Notes: generated from the sequence alone by a model not told the origin. A DNA stretch of 33,524 bases from an uncultured Pelagibacteraceae bacterium (GCA_902543375.1 CACBYE010000003.1:97501-131024), one strand, 5' to 3'; counted from the stretch's first letter, positions 20,006 to 28,105 are shown. Made by a program: numbers and translations.

Positions 20006-20739
20006 TATGATTTATATTCCATAATTTTTTTTATAGCTATAAAATCCTCCTTTGTATCCACTCCAATTGGTGATGATTTTGCTAAAGCAACATTAATACT
20101 CATGTCATTATCAATAGCTCTTAACTGTTCCAATTTATTTTTAATTTCGTTATGAGACTGCTTAATAGAAATAAATTTATTTAATGTATCTAAATTATAA
20201 CAATAAATGCCAAGATGATGATAAATACGACTATCATTTTTATCTAACCTTCTTTTAAATCTTAACGCTAACGGAAAATTTGATTCATTTAAGATTTCTT
20301 CTGTCATTACTTTCACAATATTTTCATTTTCTAATATTTTTTCATCTGCAATTTTAGACGCTAAAGTGCCAAAATTGCATTTAAACTTAATCATCAGTTT
20401 GTTTAAGTTTTTAATATCATCTGTATTCATTAATGGTTCATCTCCTTGAAGATTCATTACCAACTCAACATCTTTTTTCCCAAGTTTTTTAATAGCCTCA
20501 TAAATCCTATCTGTCCCCGTTTTATGAGTGTTACTTGTTAAAATTGCCTCACCACCATTTTTTTTTACGTCATTGGCAATTTCTTGATCTTCTGTTGCAA
20601 CATACACTTCTCCTATATTTGCTTTTTGTGCTGCTTTGAAAACGTGAGAAATAATAGATAATCCATTGATTTTTAACAAAGGTTTACCTGGTAATCTTGT
20701 AGCTGACAACCTCGAGGGAATTAAAACTAGAGTCTTCAT
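20005..20739 (-). CDS. kdsB: 3-deoxy-manno-octulosonate cytidylyltransferase
   Basis: A 244-residue enzyme that activates Kdo as CMP-Kdo for the LPS inner core. The N-terminal nucleotide-binding motif is IPSRLSATRLPGKPL (about 7-21), and NLQGDEPLM carries the metal-binding Asp. Length is normal. It is first in the kdsB-pheA pair. With kdsD, lptB and lptC further right, it shows the cell makes Kdo-containing LPS. Confidence 0.96.
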   Translation of the reverse strand: MKTLVLIPSRLSATRLPGKPLLKINGLSIISHVFKAAQKANIGEVYVATEDQEIANDVKKNGGEAILTSNTHKTGTDRIYEAIKKLGKKDVELVMNLQGDEPLMNTDDIKNLNKLMIKFKCNFGTLASKIADEKILENENIVKVMTEEILNESNFPLALRFKRRLDKNDSRIYHHLGIYCYNLDTLNKFISIKQSHNEIKNKLEQLRAIDNDMSINVALAKSSPIGVDTKEDFIAIKKIMEYKS

Positions 20740-20846
20740 TAATTTTTTTTATATATTATTACAACATAAACAGAGGCAAAATTGTACATTAAAAGTATGA
20801 GCAATTTTATATTTATAGTGCTATATCTTCAAATATTTTTTTACAT
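20740..20846 (+). promoter_or_regulatory. divergent kdsB/cycM promoter region
   Basis: A 107-nt divergent spacer. For cycM, TTGTAC (20782-20787) and TTTATA (20806-20811) are spaced by 18 nt, placing the start near 20818 and a leader of about 30 nt. No operator-like repeat is evident, and kdsB lacks a clear promoter by eye. Confidence 0.3.
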
Positions 20847-21389
20847 ATGGATTCTTTTGAAATTAACAAAATAATAGCAGCAGTATTAATGGTGGCGCTC
20901 ATAGTAATTGGTATAGGAAAGCTATCAAATATTATTTTTTATGTCGAAAAACCTGAGACACCAGGCTATTCAGTAGATGTGGAACAGCCAGTATTAACTA
21001 GCGCTCAAACAGCACCTAAAACAACAGAAGAAAAAGTGGATATAGCATCTCTAATGGCTATGGGAGATCCTGTATTAGGTGAGAAGGTTTTTAAAAAATG
21101 TGCTGCCTGTCACTCAATAGTTAAGGGAGGCAAAAACAACATTGGTCCAGCTTTATATAATGTTGTGGGAAGAAAAGTTGGAATAGTTGATGGTTATAAA
21201 TATTCAAAAGCCCTTTCGGGATACGAAAAAGAATGGACTTTTGAAGAGCTAAATGGATATCTTTTAAAACCTGCTAAATGGATCAAGGGAACAAAAATGG
21301 CTTTTGCTGGTTTAAGAAAAGAAAAAGACAGAGCTTCAGTTATATTATACTTAAATCAGAATTCTGATAGCCCTTTGCAGTTACCTTAG
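20847..21389 (+). CDS. cycM: membrane-anchored c-type cytochrome (CycM-like)
   Basis: A 180-residue class I cytochrome c. An uncleaved N-terminal membrane anchor (about 8-31) is followed by a Pro/Thr-rich linker (about 35-62) and the haem domain. The haem site is CAACH at 85-89, the axial Met is M151 in KGTKMAFAG, and GPALYNVVGR is the usual class I segment. Anchor and layout match the CycM/cytochrome c552 group of Alphaproteobacteria, which passes electrons from the bc1 complex to aa3-type oxidase. That role is inferred. The 3' end overlaps argF tail to tail by 9 nt. Confidence 0.92.
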   Translation: MDSFEINKIIAAVLMVALIVIGIGKLSNIIFYVEKPETPGYSVDVEQPVLTSAQTAPKTTEEKVDIASLMAMGDPVLGEKVFKKCAACHSIVKGGKNNIGPALYNVVGRKVGIVDGYKYSKALSGYEKEWTFEELNGYLLKPAKWIKGTKMAFAGLRKEKDRASVILYLNQNSDSPLQLP

Positions 21390-22310
21390 TTTTCCAAAGC
21401 AATAAAGTAATATAGATTTTTGAACATGGACGCGATTAATAGCCTGTTGCCAAACCTTAGATTGGCTGCTTAAAAATACTTCGTCATCAACTTCATTACC
21501 TCTGGGTAAACAATGAAGAAAAATGCAATCTCTTTTTGCGTATTTCATTAATTCTTTATTAATTCTAAATTTTTTAAAATGTCTTAATTTTTTGAGCTTA
21601 TTTCCCTTATCATTCATAGATATAACTTTGTCTGAAATAATAACATCTGCTCCACTGGCTGCTTTTTTTGATTCATTAAAAATTAAGATTTTATTTCTAT
21701 TAGCTTTTATATATTTAAGCATCTTTTTATTGGGTTGATATAAATTTGGACAACCAATATTTAATTTAAAAGAGAATTTGATTGATGCAGAGATAAGAGA
21801 ATTAAGAACATTATTAGAGTCACCAATCCAAGCGATTTTTAAATTAGAAATTGATTTTTTTTTTATTTCCTCAATAGTAAAAACATCAGATAGTATTTGG
21901 GTAGCATGTGAATTAGGGCTTAAACCGTTAATAATAGGTATTGATGAATATTTTCTAAATTCCTCCAGCTTTTTATCACTTTCAGTTCTTAACATAAAAG
22001 CATTTCCAAAGCTTGAAATAATTTTTGCTGTATCCTCTATACTTTCACCTCCTTTGGATAAATGTAATTCATCAGGTCTTAATGTCAAAGTGCTTCCTCC
22101 AAGTTGCTTTATTGCTAAATAGAAACTTATTCTTGTTCTAAGACTTGATTTTTCAAACATTTGTATTAACAACTTCCCTTTTAAAGGAGCTCCACTATCA
22201 ATATCGAGATTATTTAAATTTTTTCTTAAACTCTTTCTCTTTTTTGCATCAATTAGTATCTTCCTAAGATCTATTGCAGAAATATCTTTTAAATTTATAA
22301 AATGGTTCAC
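21381..22310 (-). CDS. argF: ornithine carbamoyltransferase
   Basis: A 309-residue enzyme forming citrulline from ornithine and carbamoyl phosphate. The carbamoyl-phosphate site is SSLRTR (55-60, STRTR in most homologues), and the ornithine-side signature is HCLPRGNEVDDEVF near residues 263-276. A Lys-rich stretch lies at about 23-32. It follows argD with a 1-nt gap, so the two should be co-transcribed. Confidence 0.95.
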   Translation of the reverse strand: MNHFINLKDISAIDLRKILIDAKKRKSLRKNLNNLDIDSGAPLKGKLLIQMFEKSSLRTRISFYLAIKQLGGSTLTLRPDELHLSKGGESIEDTAKIISSFGNAFMLRTESDKKLEEFRKYSSIPIINGLSPNSHATQILSDVFTIEEIKKKSISNLKIAWIGDSNNVLNSLISASIKFSFKLNIGCPNLYQPNKKMLKYIKANRNKILIFNESKKAASGADVIISDKVISMNDKGNKLKKLRHFKKFRINKELMKYAKRDCIFLHCLPRGNEVDDEVFLSSQSKVWQQAINRVHVQKSILLYCFGKLR

Positions 22311-22311
22311 T

Positions 22312-23478
22312 TTATTTCAATTCTCCGCAGACTTTCTTGATAATTTTAAGAGCCTTATTCAATTCATTTTTTTTTACATTTAATGGCGGTAAAATACGTA
22401 CGATATTTTCTGATGCACGTATGGTCAATAGTTTATGATCCATTAATTTTTTAATAAAAGCGGTCTGATCTTTATAAAGTTGTATTCCAATCAAAAATCC
22501 TCTTCCTCTTATATTTTTTATAATATTAGGGTACTGATATTTAATAATATTTAAATTTGACAAAAAATATTCAGATAAATCTCTTATATTTTTTAAAAAT
22601 TTTTTATTTGAAACTATGTCCATCACAGTATTGCCCACAGCCATTGCTAGAGGATTACCCCCAAAAGTAGATCCATGTGTACCAGGAGTCATTGAGGACG
22701 CAACTTTCTTATTCATCAAAACAGCACCTATAGGAAAACCCCCTCCTATTCCTTTTGCAATAGGGACTATATCAGGTTTTACTTTTGATTTTTCAAATGA
22801 AAAAAAATTACCAGTTCTAGAAATTCCACATTGAACCTCATCTAAAATCAATAATATCTTTTTTTTGTTACATAATTTTCTCAACTCTTTCAAACACCAG
22901 TCAGGTATCTCTTTAATACCCCCTTCTCCCATTATAGGCTCAACCATGATTGCTGCTGTTCTATTAGTTATTTTTTTTCTTAAAGATTTATGATCTCCAA
23001 AAGTAAAATGACTAAATCCAGATACTTTAGGCCCAAATCCTTCTGTCATTTTTTTTGAACCACTGGCATAAATTGCTGCTAGTGTTCTGCCATGAAATGA
23101 ATTTTTTATGCACAAAATTACGTTTTTATTTTTTTTACCAATAGAATAAAAATACCTTCTAGCAACTTTTATTGCAGCCTCCGTGGCTTCTGCACCACTA
23201 TTCTGAAACATTACATAATCAGCAAATGTTTTTTGACAAAGCTTTTTGGCTAACTCTTCTCCTTCTGGAATTAGAAAAGCATTAGAAACATGCCAAAGCT
23301 TTTTTGATTGTTTCTTTATAGTTTTTACTAATTGGGGATGTGCGTGACCTAAAGAGTTTACTGCAATACCTTGAACAAAATCTAAATATTTTTTATTATC
23401 AATTGAGTATAGATAACTTCCTCTTCCATACTTAAAAGAGATATTTTTTCTATTATAGTTTTTTGCTAAATAACTCAT
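22312..23478 (-). CDS. argD: acetylornithine aminotransferase
   Basis: A 388-residue class III PLP aminotransferase. The PLP-contacting NSGAEATEAA is at 93-102, the cofactor Asp is D213 in LDEVQCG, and the Schiff-base lysine is K242 in IAKGIGGGFPIG. The size and the pairing with argF support ArgD rather than a GABA or ornithine transaminase; it may also act as succinyl-DAP aminotransferase in lysine synthesis, as ArgD does elsewhere. Confidence 0.95.
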   Translation of the reverse strand: MSYLAKNYNRKNISFKYGRGSYLYSIDNKKYLDFVQGIAVNSLGHAHPQLVKTIKKQSKKLWHVSNAFLIPEGEELAKKLCQKTFADYVMFQNSGAEATEAAIKVARRYFYSIGKKNKNVILCIKNSFHGRTLAAIYASGSKKMTEGFGPKVSGFSHFTFGDHKSLRKKITNRTAAIMVEPIMGEGGIKEIPDWCLKELRKLCNKKKILLILDEVQCGISRTGNFFSFEKSKVKPDIVPIAKGIGGGFPIGAVLMNKKVASSMTPGTHGSTFGGNPLAMAVGNTVMDIVSNKKFLKNIRDLSEYFLSNLNIIKYQYPNIIKNIRGRGFLIGIQLYKDQTAFIKKLMDHKLLTIRASENIVRILPPLNVKKNELNKALKIIKKVCGELK

Positions 23479-23499
23479 AAAATAATTTATTTATACACA

Positions 23500-23527
23500 T
23501 CTATATTCTTAAGATATATTGACACAA
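23500..23527 (-). promoter_or_regulatory. candidate argD promoter
   Basis: On the minus strand TTGTGT (complement of 23522-23527) and TATAGA (complement of 23500-23505) are spaced by 16 nt. The start would be near 23493, about 15 nt before the argD ATG. Pattern match only. Confidence 0.35.
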
Positions 23528-23580
23528 GTGGAGATTGAAAAATTTTTCTGGTATTTTTGTTAATAACCTTAAATAATTAC

Positions 23581-23610
23581 TTGTTATTCTTTTATTATAA
23601 GTCCTATATT
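23581..23610 (+). promoter_or_regulatory. candidate gcrA promoter
   Basis: TTGTTA (23581-23586) and TATATT (23605-23610) are spaced by 18 nt. The -10 overlaps the left arm of the inverted repeat at 23605-23639, so a protein bound there would block it. If this promoter is right, the mRNA begins near 23617 and the left arm is not transcribed. Confidence 0.35.
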
Positions 23611-23639
23611 GTGTTTGTAATATAAAGTAACACAATATA
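23605..23639. repeat. 11-bp perfect inverted repeat before gcrA
   Basis: TATATTGTGTT (23605-23615) and AACACAATATA (23629-23639) are exact reverse complements separated by 13 nt, ending 10 nt before the gcrA ATG. Each arm has a GTGTT/AACAC core, so it is not just AT-rich symmetry. It could be a two-half-site operator (centres 24 bp apart) or, if transcribed in full, an RNA hairpin next to the start codon. Confidence 0.7.
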
Positions 23640-23649
23640 TTGATATATT

Positions 23650-24150
23650 ATGAGCTGGAATGATGAAAAAGTCTCAAAATTAAAAGAGTTATGGGGTAAA
23701 GGAAATACTGCAAGTCAAATTGCTGAAATTATTGGTGGTATAAGTCGAAATGCAGTAATTGGAAAAGCTCATAGATTAAATTTATCTGCAAAAATTAAAA
23801 CAAGAGCCGCAAACATTGGCAATAGGATAACATCAAATAATCAAAACAATTTAGATAAACTAAAAAGAGGAAGAAAAAGTAAATTTAAATCTCTTATTAT
23901 AGAAAAAGATTTTGAGCCTGAAAATCCTAAACAGCTTGAGGAATTAGACGAAAATTCTTGCAAATGGCCTATCGGTCATCCTGATGAGAAAACATTTTAT
24001 TTTTGTGGAAGATCTTCTTTGAAAGATTTTTCATATTGCAAGCTTCATTTGTTGTACGCATACCAACCTAAAGGTAAAAAAGATGATTCTAATGACAAAG
24101 ATAAAGAAGAAATTCAAGAATATAATGAAAAAAAAATTAACTCTTTATAA
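23650..24150 (+). CDS. gcrA: GcrA family cell cycle regulator
   Basis: A 166-residue GcrA-like protein. The N-terminal 45 residues (MSWNDEKVSKLKELWGKG .. SRNAVIGKAHRLNL) are the GcrA DNA-binding helix-turn-helix. The middle is a Lys/Arg-rich linker. The C-terminal block CKWPIGHP .. FCGRSSL .. YCKLHLLYAYQP is the sigma70-binding region of the family. In Caulobacter, GcrA binds RNA polymerase sigma70 and activates promoters carrying m6A at GANTC made by CcrM. Whether this genome has CcrM cannot be told from the window. The gene is monocistronic, divergent from argD, with a dyad element right before it. Confidence 0.94.
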   Translation: MSWNDEKVSKLKELWGKGNTASQIAEIIGGISRNAVIGKAHRLNLSAKIKTRAANIGNRITSNNQNNLDKLKRGRKSKFKSLIIEKDFEPENPKQLEELDENSCKWPIGHPDEKTFYFCGRSSLKDFSYCKLHLLYAYQPKGKKDDSNDKDKEEIQEYNEKKINSL

Positions 24151-24170
24151 CTAAATTAAATATAATTTAG
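24151..24170. repeat. AT-rich perfect hairpin between convergent genes
   Basis: CTAAATTA (24151-24158), loop AATA and TAATTTAG (24163-24170) form a perfect 8-bp hairpin that starts on the base after the gcrA stop and ends 6 nt before the stop of the opposing gene. It contains only two G-C pairs and no long T-run, so it would be a weak bidirectional terminator at best or a 3'-end stabilising hairpin. Confidence 0.5.
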
Positions 24171-24176
24171 GATCAT

Positions 24177-25133
24177 TTAATTATATTTTTCAGTCGAAAA
24201 CTCTCCACCATCTCGCCACATAAAAGAATATCTTTTTACCTCGTCCTTAAATAAGAGTTTGCTTGGCAGACCTATATCTGAATTAGTTTTATATTTGCCT
24301 GAAGGAACATTGTCATATTTTAGTAATCTTAATTGGTCTTCAGTTAGAAGTGGATTTGGAAATAGTTGAAAAAATTTTGCAGATACGCTTGCTAAAGTTA
24401 ATGGTAAAGGTATTAAAAGTCTTTTTTTTCCGATAAGGCGAAGAAGTATATCTAAGATTTCCTTAAAAGAGAGGGTTTCAGGGCCCACACACTCAATGAT
24501 TTGAGAGTTAGTTTCATTTTGTAACACGTAGTAAATTATATCAGTTAAATCAGAACAATGTATTGGCATAAACTTTGTTTTTCCTGAATAGTAAAGAGGA
24601 AAAAAAGGTAATCTATTTAATAATGTCATAAATTGTGTACTAAAATTATCAGAATTTGAAAAAACCACAGAAGGCCTCAATATAGTGGTTTTGGTAAAAT
24701 TATTTAAAATACCTTTTTCTCCCTCAAGTTTTGAAATAGCATATTTAGAGTCCACAGCTTCATTAACACCCAATGCTGATAAATGAATAAAATGTTTCAA
24801 ATTATATTTTTTACAAAGTTTAGCTAAAAGAGTTGGAAAAACTGTGTGAATATTTTTAAAAGTATTTCCACCCTTTTTTTCATACAGAATACCAATTAAA
24901 TTTATACAATAATCTGCTGAACTAAATAATTTTTCTATTTTGTCTTCTTCAAAAATTTTAGACTCGATAATTTCAATAAATCCAGCATTAGCTTGGGTTT
25001 TAATTTTTATACCCTTTTGATGAATATTCCTTGTAACCACTGTCACTCTAATGTTATTTTTAGTAAGTTTTCTAATCAAGTTACTTCCAATTTGACCACT
25101 TCCACCAAAAATTAGACAATTTTTTGCTTTCAT
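24177..25133 (-). CDS. NDUFA9-like atypical SDR (complex I-associated NAD(P)-binding protein)
   Basis: With the start at 25133, a 318-residue atypical short-chain dehydrogenase. The nucleotide-binding motif FGGSGQIGSNL is at about 8-18, where this family normally has it. HLSALGVNEAVDSKYAISKLEGE carries the YxxxK-like segment, and ILRPSVVFSNSDNFSTQF and CVGPETLSFKEIL are typical of the NDUFA9/39-kDa complex I subunit family found in Alphaproteobacteria. The role in complex I assembly or stability is inferred from the family. An in-frame start at 25235 would add 34 residues reading antisense through the rnd start; I reject it. The gap to rnd is 16 nt, so any promoter must lie inside rnd. Confidence 0.87.
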   Translation of the reverse strand: MKAKNCLIFGGSGQIGSNLIRKLTKNNIRVTVVTRNIHQKGIKIKTQANAGFIEIIESKIFEEDKIEKLFSSADYCINLIGILYEKKGGNTFKNIHTVFPTLLAKLCKKYNLKHFIHLSALGVNEAVDSKYAISKLEGEKGILNNFTKTTILRPSVVFSNSDNFSTQFMTLLNRLPFFPLYYSGKTKFMPIHCSDLTDIIYYVLQNETNSQIIECVGPETLSFKEILDILLRLIGKKRLLIPLPLTLASVSAKFFQLFPNPLLTEDQLRLLKYDNVPSGKYKTNSDIGLPSKLLFKDEVKRYSFMWRDGGEFSTEKYN

Positions 25134-25149
25134 ATATATATGTTTTAAA

Positions 25150-25761
25150 ATGAGTAATAATATACTGTTATACAAAGCTGATATACCTGAGAATCTAAAT
25201 TTGGGCAACACAATAGCTGTAGATGGTGAATTCATGGGTCTAAATGTTAAACGTGACCCATTGTGTTTAATTCAAATTTCCTCAGGAAATTCTGATGCTC
25301 ATATAGTTCAGTTGGATAGGAGTAAATATAATGCACCTAATTTAATTAAAATATTAAGCGACAAGAACGTAAAAAAAATTTTTCACTTTGCAAGAAGTGA
25401 CCTTGCTCATATCAAGTATTATCTTAAGACAGACGTGAACAATGTTGAATGTACAAAAATCCAATCTAAAATCGCACGTACTTTTTCAGATAGTCATTCA
25501 TTAAAAACATTGATTAAAGAATTTATGAATATTGATATTAGTAAACAATTTCAAACAACAGATTTTGGTGGAGAACTTTCTCAGGGTCAGCTTAAATATT
25601 GTGCTAACGATGTCATTTACCTTCATAAAATTAATGAGGAGCTTAATAAAATTCTCAAAAGGGAAAATAGAATAGAACTATATCAAGAGTGTTTGAAATT
25701 TTTAAAAACAAGAGTTGATTTAGATCTAGCTTTATTCAAAGAAGATATTTGGGCTCATTAA
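25150..25761 (+). CDS. ribonuclease D family 3'-5' exonuclease
   Basis: A 203-residue DEDDy exonuclease domain. The four acidic residues and Tyr are visible: D25 and E27 (VDGEFMG), D84 (HFARSDLAHI), and Y150 with D154 (YCANDVIYL). Motif I reads DGE where DTE is usual. It is much shorter than E. coli RNase D (375 residues) and lacks the HRDC domains, as is common for short alphaproteobacterial members. It probably trims tRNA or other RNA 3' ends. The stop overlaps the kdsD start by 1 nt (TAATG). Confidence 0.9.
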   Translation: MSNNILLYKADIPENLNLGNTIAVDGEFMGLNVKRDPLCLIQISSGNSDAHIVQLDRSKYNAPNLIKILSDKNVKKIFHFARSDLAHIKYYLKTDVNNVECTKIQSKIARTFSDSHSLKTLIKEFMNIDISKQFQTTDFGGELSQGQLKYCANDVIYLHKINEELNKILKRENRIELYQECLKFLKTRVDLDLALFKEDIWAH

Positions 25762-26732
25762 TGAAAAAAGTAAATTATAAAAATATAGCCAAGAATGTTA
25801 TAAATTTAGAAATTAAAGCTCTTCAGAAACTAAAAAATTCAATTAATAAAAATTTTGACAAAGCAGTCACTGCAATAGTAAATTGTCAATCCAAAGTCAT
25901 TTTATGTGGAGTTGGAAAAAGCGGAATCATTGCTAATAAAATATCTGCTACTTTATCTTCTGTTGGTACTCCATCTTTTTCGTTGTCAGCAAACGATTGT
26001 TCTCACGGTGACTTAGGAAGTATCACAAAAAAGGATATTCTTATTTTAATCAGTTATTCTGGTAATTCCATTGAGTTAAAAAATATTATTAACTATGCTA
26101 ATAGAAATAAAATTTTATTAATCGGCGTCACTTCTAAAAAAAATTCTGATTTATACAAAAACAGTGATATAGGTTTATTTACTCCAGAGGTGAAAGAAGC
26201 TGGACTAGATATGGTTCCAACATCAAGCACAATCAATCAACTCAGCTTAGGGGATGCTTTGGCGGTATCGACTTTAAAAAAAAAAAAAATTAATAATCTA
26301 GATTTTAAAAAATTCCATCCATCTGGGAGTCTTGGAGAAAAATTAAAAACTGTCGAGGATCTCATGCTAACCAATAATAAAATACCATTTATTAACGAGA
26401 ATATATTAATGATTAAAGCACTCAAAATTATGACTGATAAAAAATTAGGGACATTAATAGTTAGAAACAAAAAGAAGCACACAACAGGAATTATAACAGA
26501 TGGTCAAATTAGAAGGTTTAATTCAAAAAAAATTAATTTTGATTTATTAAAAGTAAGAAATGTTATGACAAAAAATCCTATAAAAATTGAAAAGAATACG
26601 TTGGTAACAAAAGCACTATCAATTATGAATGAAAATAAAATTACCTCGCTATGTGTTTACGATGGTAAAAAAAAATCAAATACAATAGGAATCATACACG
26701 TTCATAATATTTTAGAAAATAAAATTTACTGA
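25761..26732 (+). CDS. kdsD: arabinose-5-phosphate isomerase (KdsD/KpsF type)
   Basis: A 323-residue SIS-CBS-CBS protein that converts ribulose 5-phosphate to arabinose 5-phosphate, the Kdo precursor. The SIS domain starts at about 35 with GVGKSGIIANK (50-60) and SYSGNS. TSSTINQLSLGDALA and FHPSGSLGEKL are characteristic. Two CBS domains span about 205-262 and 270-323. I choose the ATG at 25761 over an upstream in-frame TTG (25749), because the ATG gives the normal N-terminus and a TAATG overlap with rnd. Codons for LKKKKI include an A14 run (26276-26289). Confidence 0.95.
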   Translation: MKKVNYKNIAKNVINLEIKALQKLKNSINKNFDKAVTAIVNCQSKVILCGVGKSGIIANKISATLSSVGTPSFSLSANDCSHGDLGSITKKDILILISYSGNSIELKNIINYANRNKILLIGVTSKKNSDLYKNSDIGLFTPEVKEAGLDMVPTSSTINQLSLGDALAVSTLKKKKINNLDFKKFHPSGSLGEKLKTVEDLMLTNNKIPFINENILMIKALKIMTDKKLGTLIVRNKKKHTTGIITDGQIRRFNSKKINFDLLKVRNVMTKNPIKIEKNTLVTKALSIMNENKITSLCVYDGKKKSNTIGIIHVHNILENKIY

Positions 26733-26736
26733 TTAA

Positions 26737-27324
26737 ATGGACAAAAAAAAGGGCTTACAGTTATCATTAATAATCTTATTGTTTCTATCTTCTGTATTCT
26801 TTTATCAAAAATTTTTTAGGGTAAAAATTGATTTAGCTGAGAAGACAATAGATAAAAAAAATTTAGATAATAAAAACGAAATTGATGGGTCAAATTTAAT
26901 TGAGAGTTTAAGATATGTATCTCAAGACTTAATTGGTAATACTTATATAATTAATGCGGAATCAGCTAAAATTGAGGAAGGTGAATCAGATAATATTATT
27001 CTTTTTAAAGTCAATGCAGAAATAATTCGAAAAGACAATGAGGTAATAATAATATATTCTGAGTCTGCAAATTATAATAAAGCGAACAACGATACAGTAT
27101 TTAAAGACAACGTAAATATTGAATATACCGACCAAATAATCAAGGCCGGAATAGTAAAACTTAATTTCTCACAAAATTTAATAGAAATAATTGAGAATGT
27201 TTACTATATGAATAGCAATACAAAAATTTATGCTGACAAAATTGAATTGGACTATTTAAGAAAAAAAATGCGTATTTCAATGGTTAATAAAAATGATAAT
27301 GTTCAAATATCAGGAAAATACTAA
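26737..27324 (+). CDS. lptC: LPS export protein LptC-like
   Basis: A 195-residue protein with one N-terminal membrane anchor (about 8-26) and a beta-rich periplasmic domain with repeated segments (YIINAESAKI .. IIIYSESANYNKANNDTVFKDNV .. TKIYADKIELDY). This is the LptC/OstA beta-jellyroll pattern. It would carry LPS from the LptBFG transporter to the periplasmic bridge. Position between kdsD and lptB supports the call. LptA, which usually lies between lptC and lptB, is absent here. The family assignment is by pattern and context, as LptC sequences diverge strongly. Confidence 0.8.
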   Translation: MDKKKGLQLSLIILLFLSSVFFYQKFFRVKIDLAEKTIDKKNLDNKNEIDGSNLIESLRYVSQDLIGNTYIINAESAKIEEGESDNIILFKVNAEIIRKDNEVIIIYSESANYNKANNDTVFKDNVNIEYTDQIIKAGIVKLNFSQNLIEIIENVYYMNSNTKIYADKIELDYLRKKMRISMVNKNDNVQISGKY

Positions 27325-27326
27325 CT

Positions 27327-28103
27327 ATGGCAATAATCAAAAAATTTCGAATTAAAAATTTTAAACAAAAAAAAGAGCTTATTAAGCTCGATAAAGTATC
27401 AATTTATTTTGGAAAAAGAAAAATATTTGAAGATTTAAATTTTAGTCTAAATCAAGGAGAAATTTTAGGATTACTTGGCCCTAATGGTGTTGGTAAGTCG
27501 ACAATTTTTAATATTATTATAGGATTACTCAAACCTAATTATGGTTCAATTTTTATAGAACAAGAAAACATAACCAATGAACCAATTTTTCACAGAACTA
27601 AAAAATACAAAATTGGCTATGTTCCACAGCATGGGGGATATTTTTATGATCTTACTTTAAGAGAAAATTTAAAAGCAATTAGTGAGATGGTAATTGCGGA
27701 TAGTAAATTAAGAGATGAAAGAATAAATTTATTAATTTCAAAGTTTGAACTTGAGTCTTTACAAAATATTAAAGCTGAATTTTTATCAGGTGGGCAGAAA
27801 AAACGTCTGGTGATATGTTTGGCTCTATTAAGCAACCCTAGAATTTTATTGTTAGATGAACCATTTGCAGCCTTAGACATAATGACTATAAAAAGTCTTC
27901 AACAAATTATTGTAGATTTGCAGACACAAAATAATATTTCAATTATTTTGTGTGACCACCAAGCAAGAGACCTATTATCATGTGTTGATCTAGCAATCGT
28001 GTTATCAAACGGTAAAGTAATTGCCAAAGATACTCCAAATAATCTTATAAAGAATATAGATGCTAAAAATGCATATTTTGGTGACTCATTTAAAATCAAC
28101 TAA
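27327..28103 (+). CDS. lptB: LPS export ABC transporter ATP-binding protein
   Basis: A 258-residue ABC ATPase that powers LPS extraction with LptFG. Walker A is GPNGVGKST (51-59), the Q-loop region is YVPQHGGYFYDLT, the ABC signature is LSGGQ (153-157), Walker B is ILLLDEP with E178, and the switch histidine is H211 (CDHQARD). The N-terminus has about 18 extra Lys-rich residues before the ABC core compared with E. coli LptB. It follows lptC by 2 nt and precedes aroA by 2 nt. Confidence 0.95.
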   Translation: MAIIKKFRIKNFKQKKELIKLDKVSIYFGKRKIFEDLNFSLNQGEILGLLGPNGVGKSTIFNIIIGLLKPNYGSIFIEQENITNEPIFHRTKKYKIGYVPQHGGYFYDLTLRENLKAISEMVIADSKLRDERINLLISKFELESLQNIKAEFLSGGQKKRLVICLALLSNPRILLLDEPFAALDIMTIKSLQQIIVDLQTQNNISIILCDHQARDLLSCVDLAIVLSNGKVIAKDTPNNLIKNIDAKNAYFGDSFKIN

Positions 28104-28105
28104 AA

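Noticed and set aside
20797..20874. 25-codon hydrophobic micro-ORF overlapping the cycM start
   Set aside because: No Shine-Dalgarno sequence, it begins before the likely transcription start, and hydrophobic composition is expected by chance from T-rich DNA.
23519..23524. Perfect TTGACA upstream of gcrA on the plus strand
   Set aside because: No acceptable -10 follows at 16-18 nt; the spacer continues into a plain T-rich stretch.
25134..25235. Upstream extension of the NDUFA9-like gene (34 more residues)
   Set aside because: It would read antisense through the first codons of rnd, and the nucleotide-binding motif would sit too far from the N-terminus. The ATG at 25133 fits the family.
25749..25760. 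TTG start for kdsD four codons upstream
   Set aside because: The ATG at 25761 gives the family N-terminus and a typical TAATG stop-start overlap with rnd.
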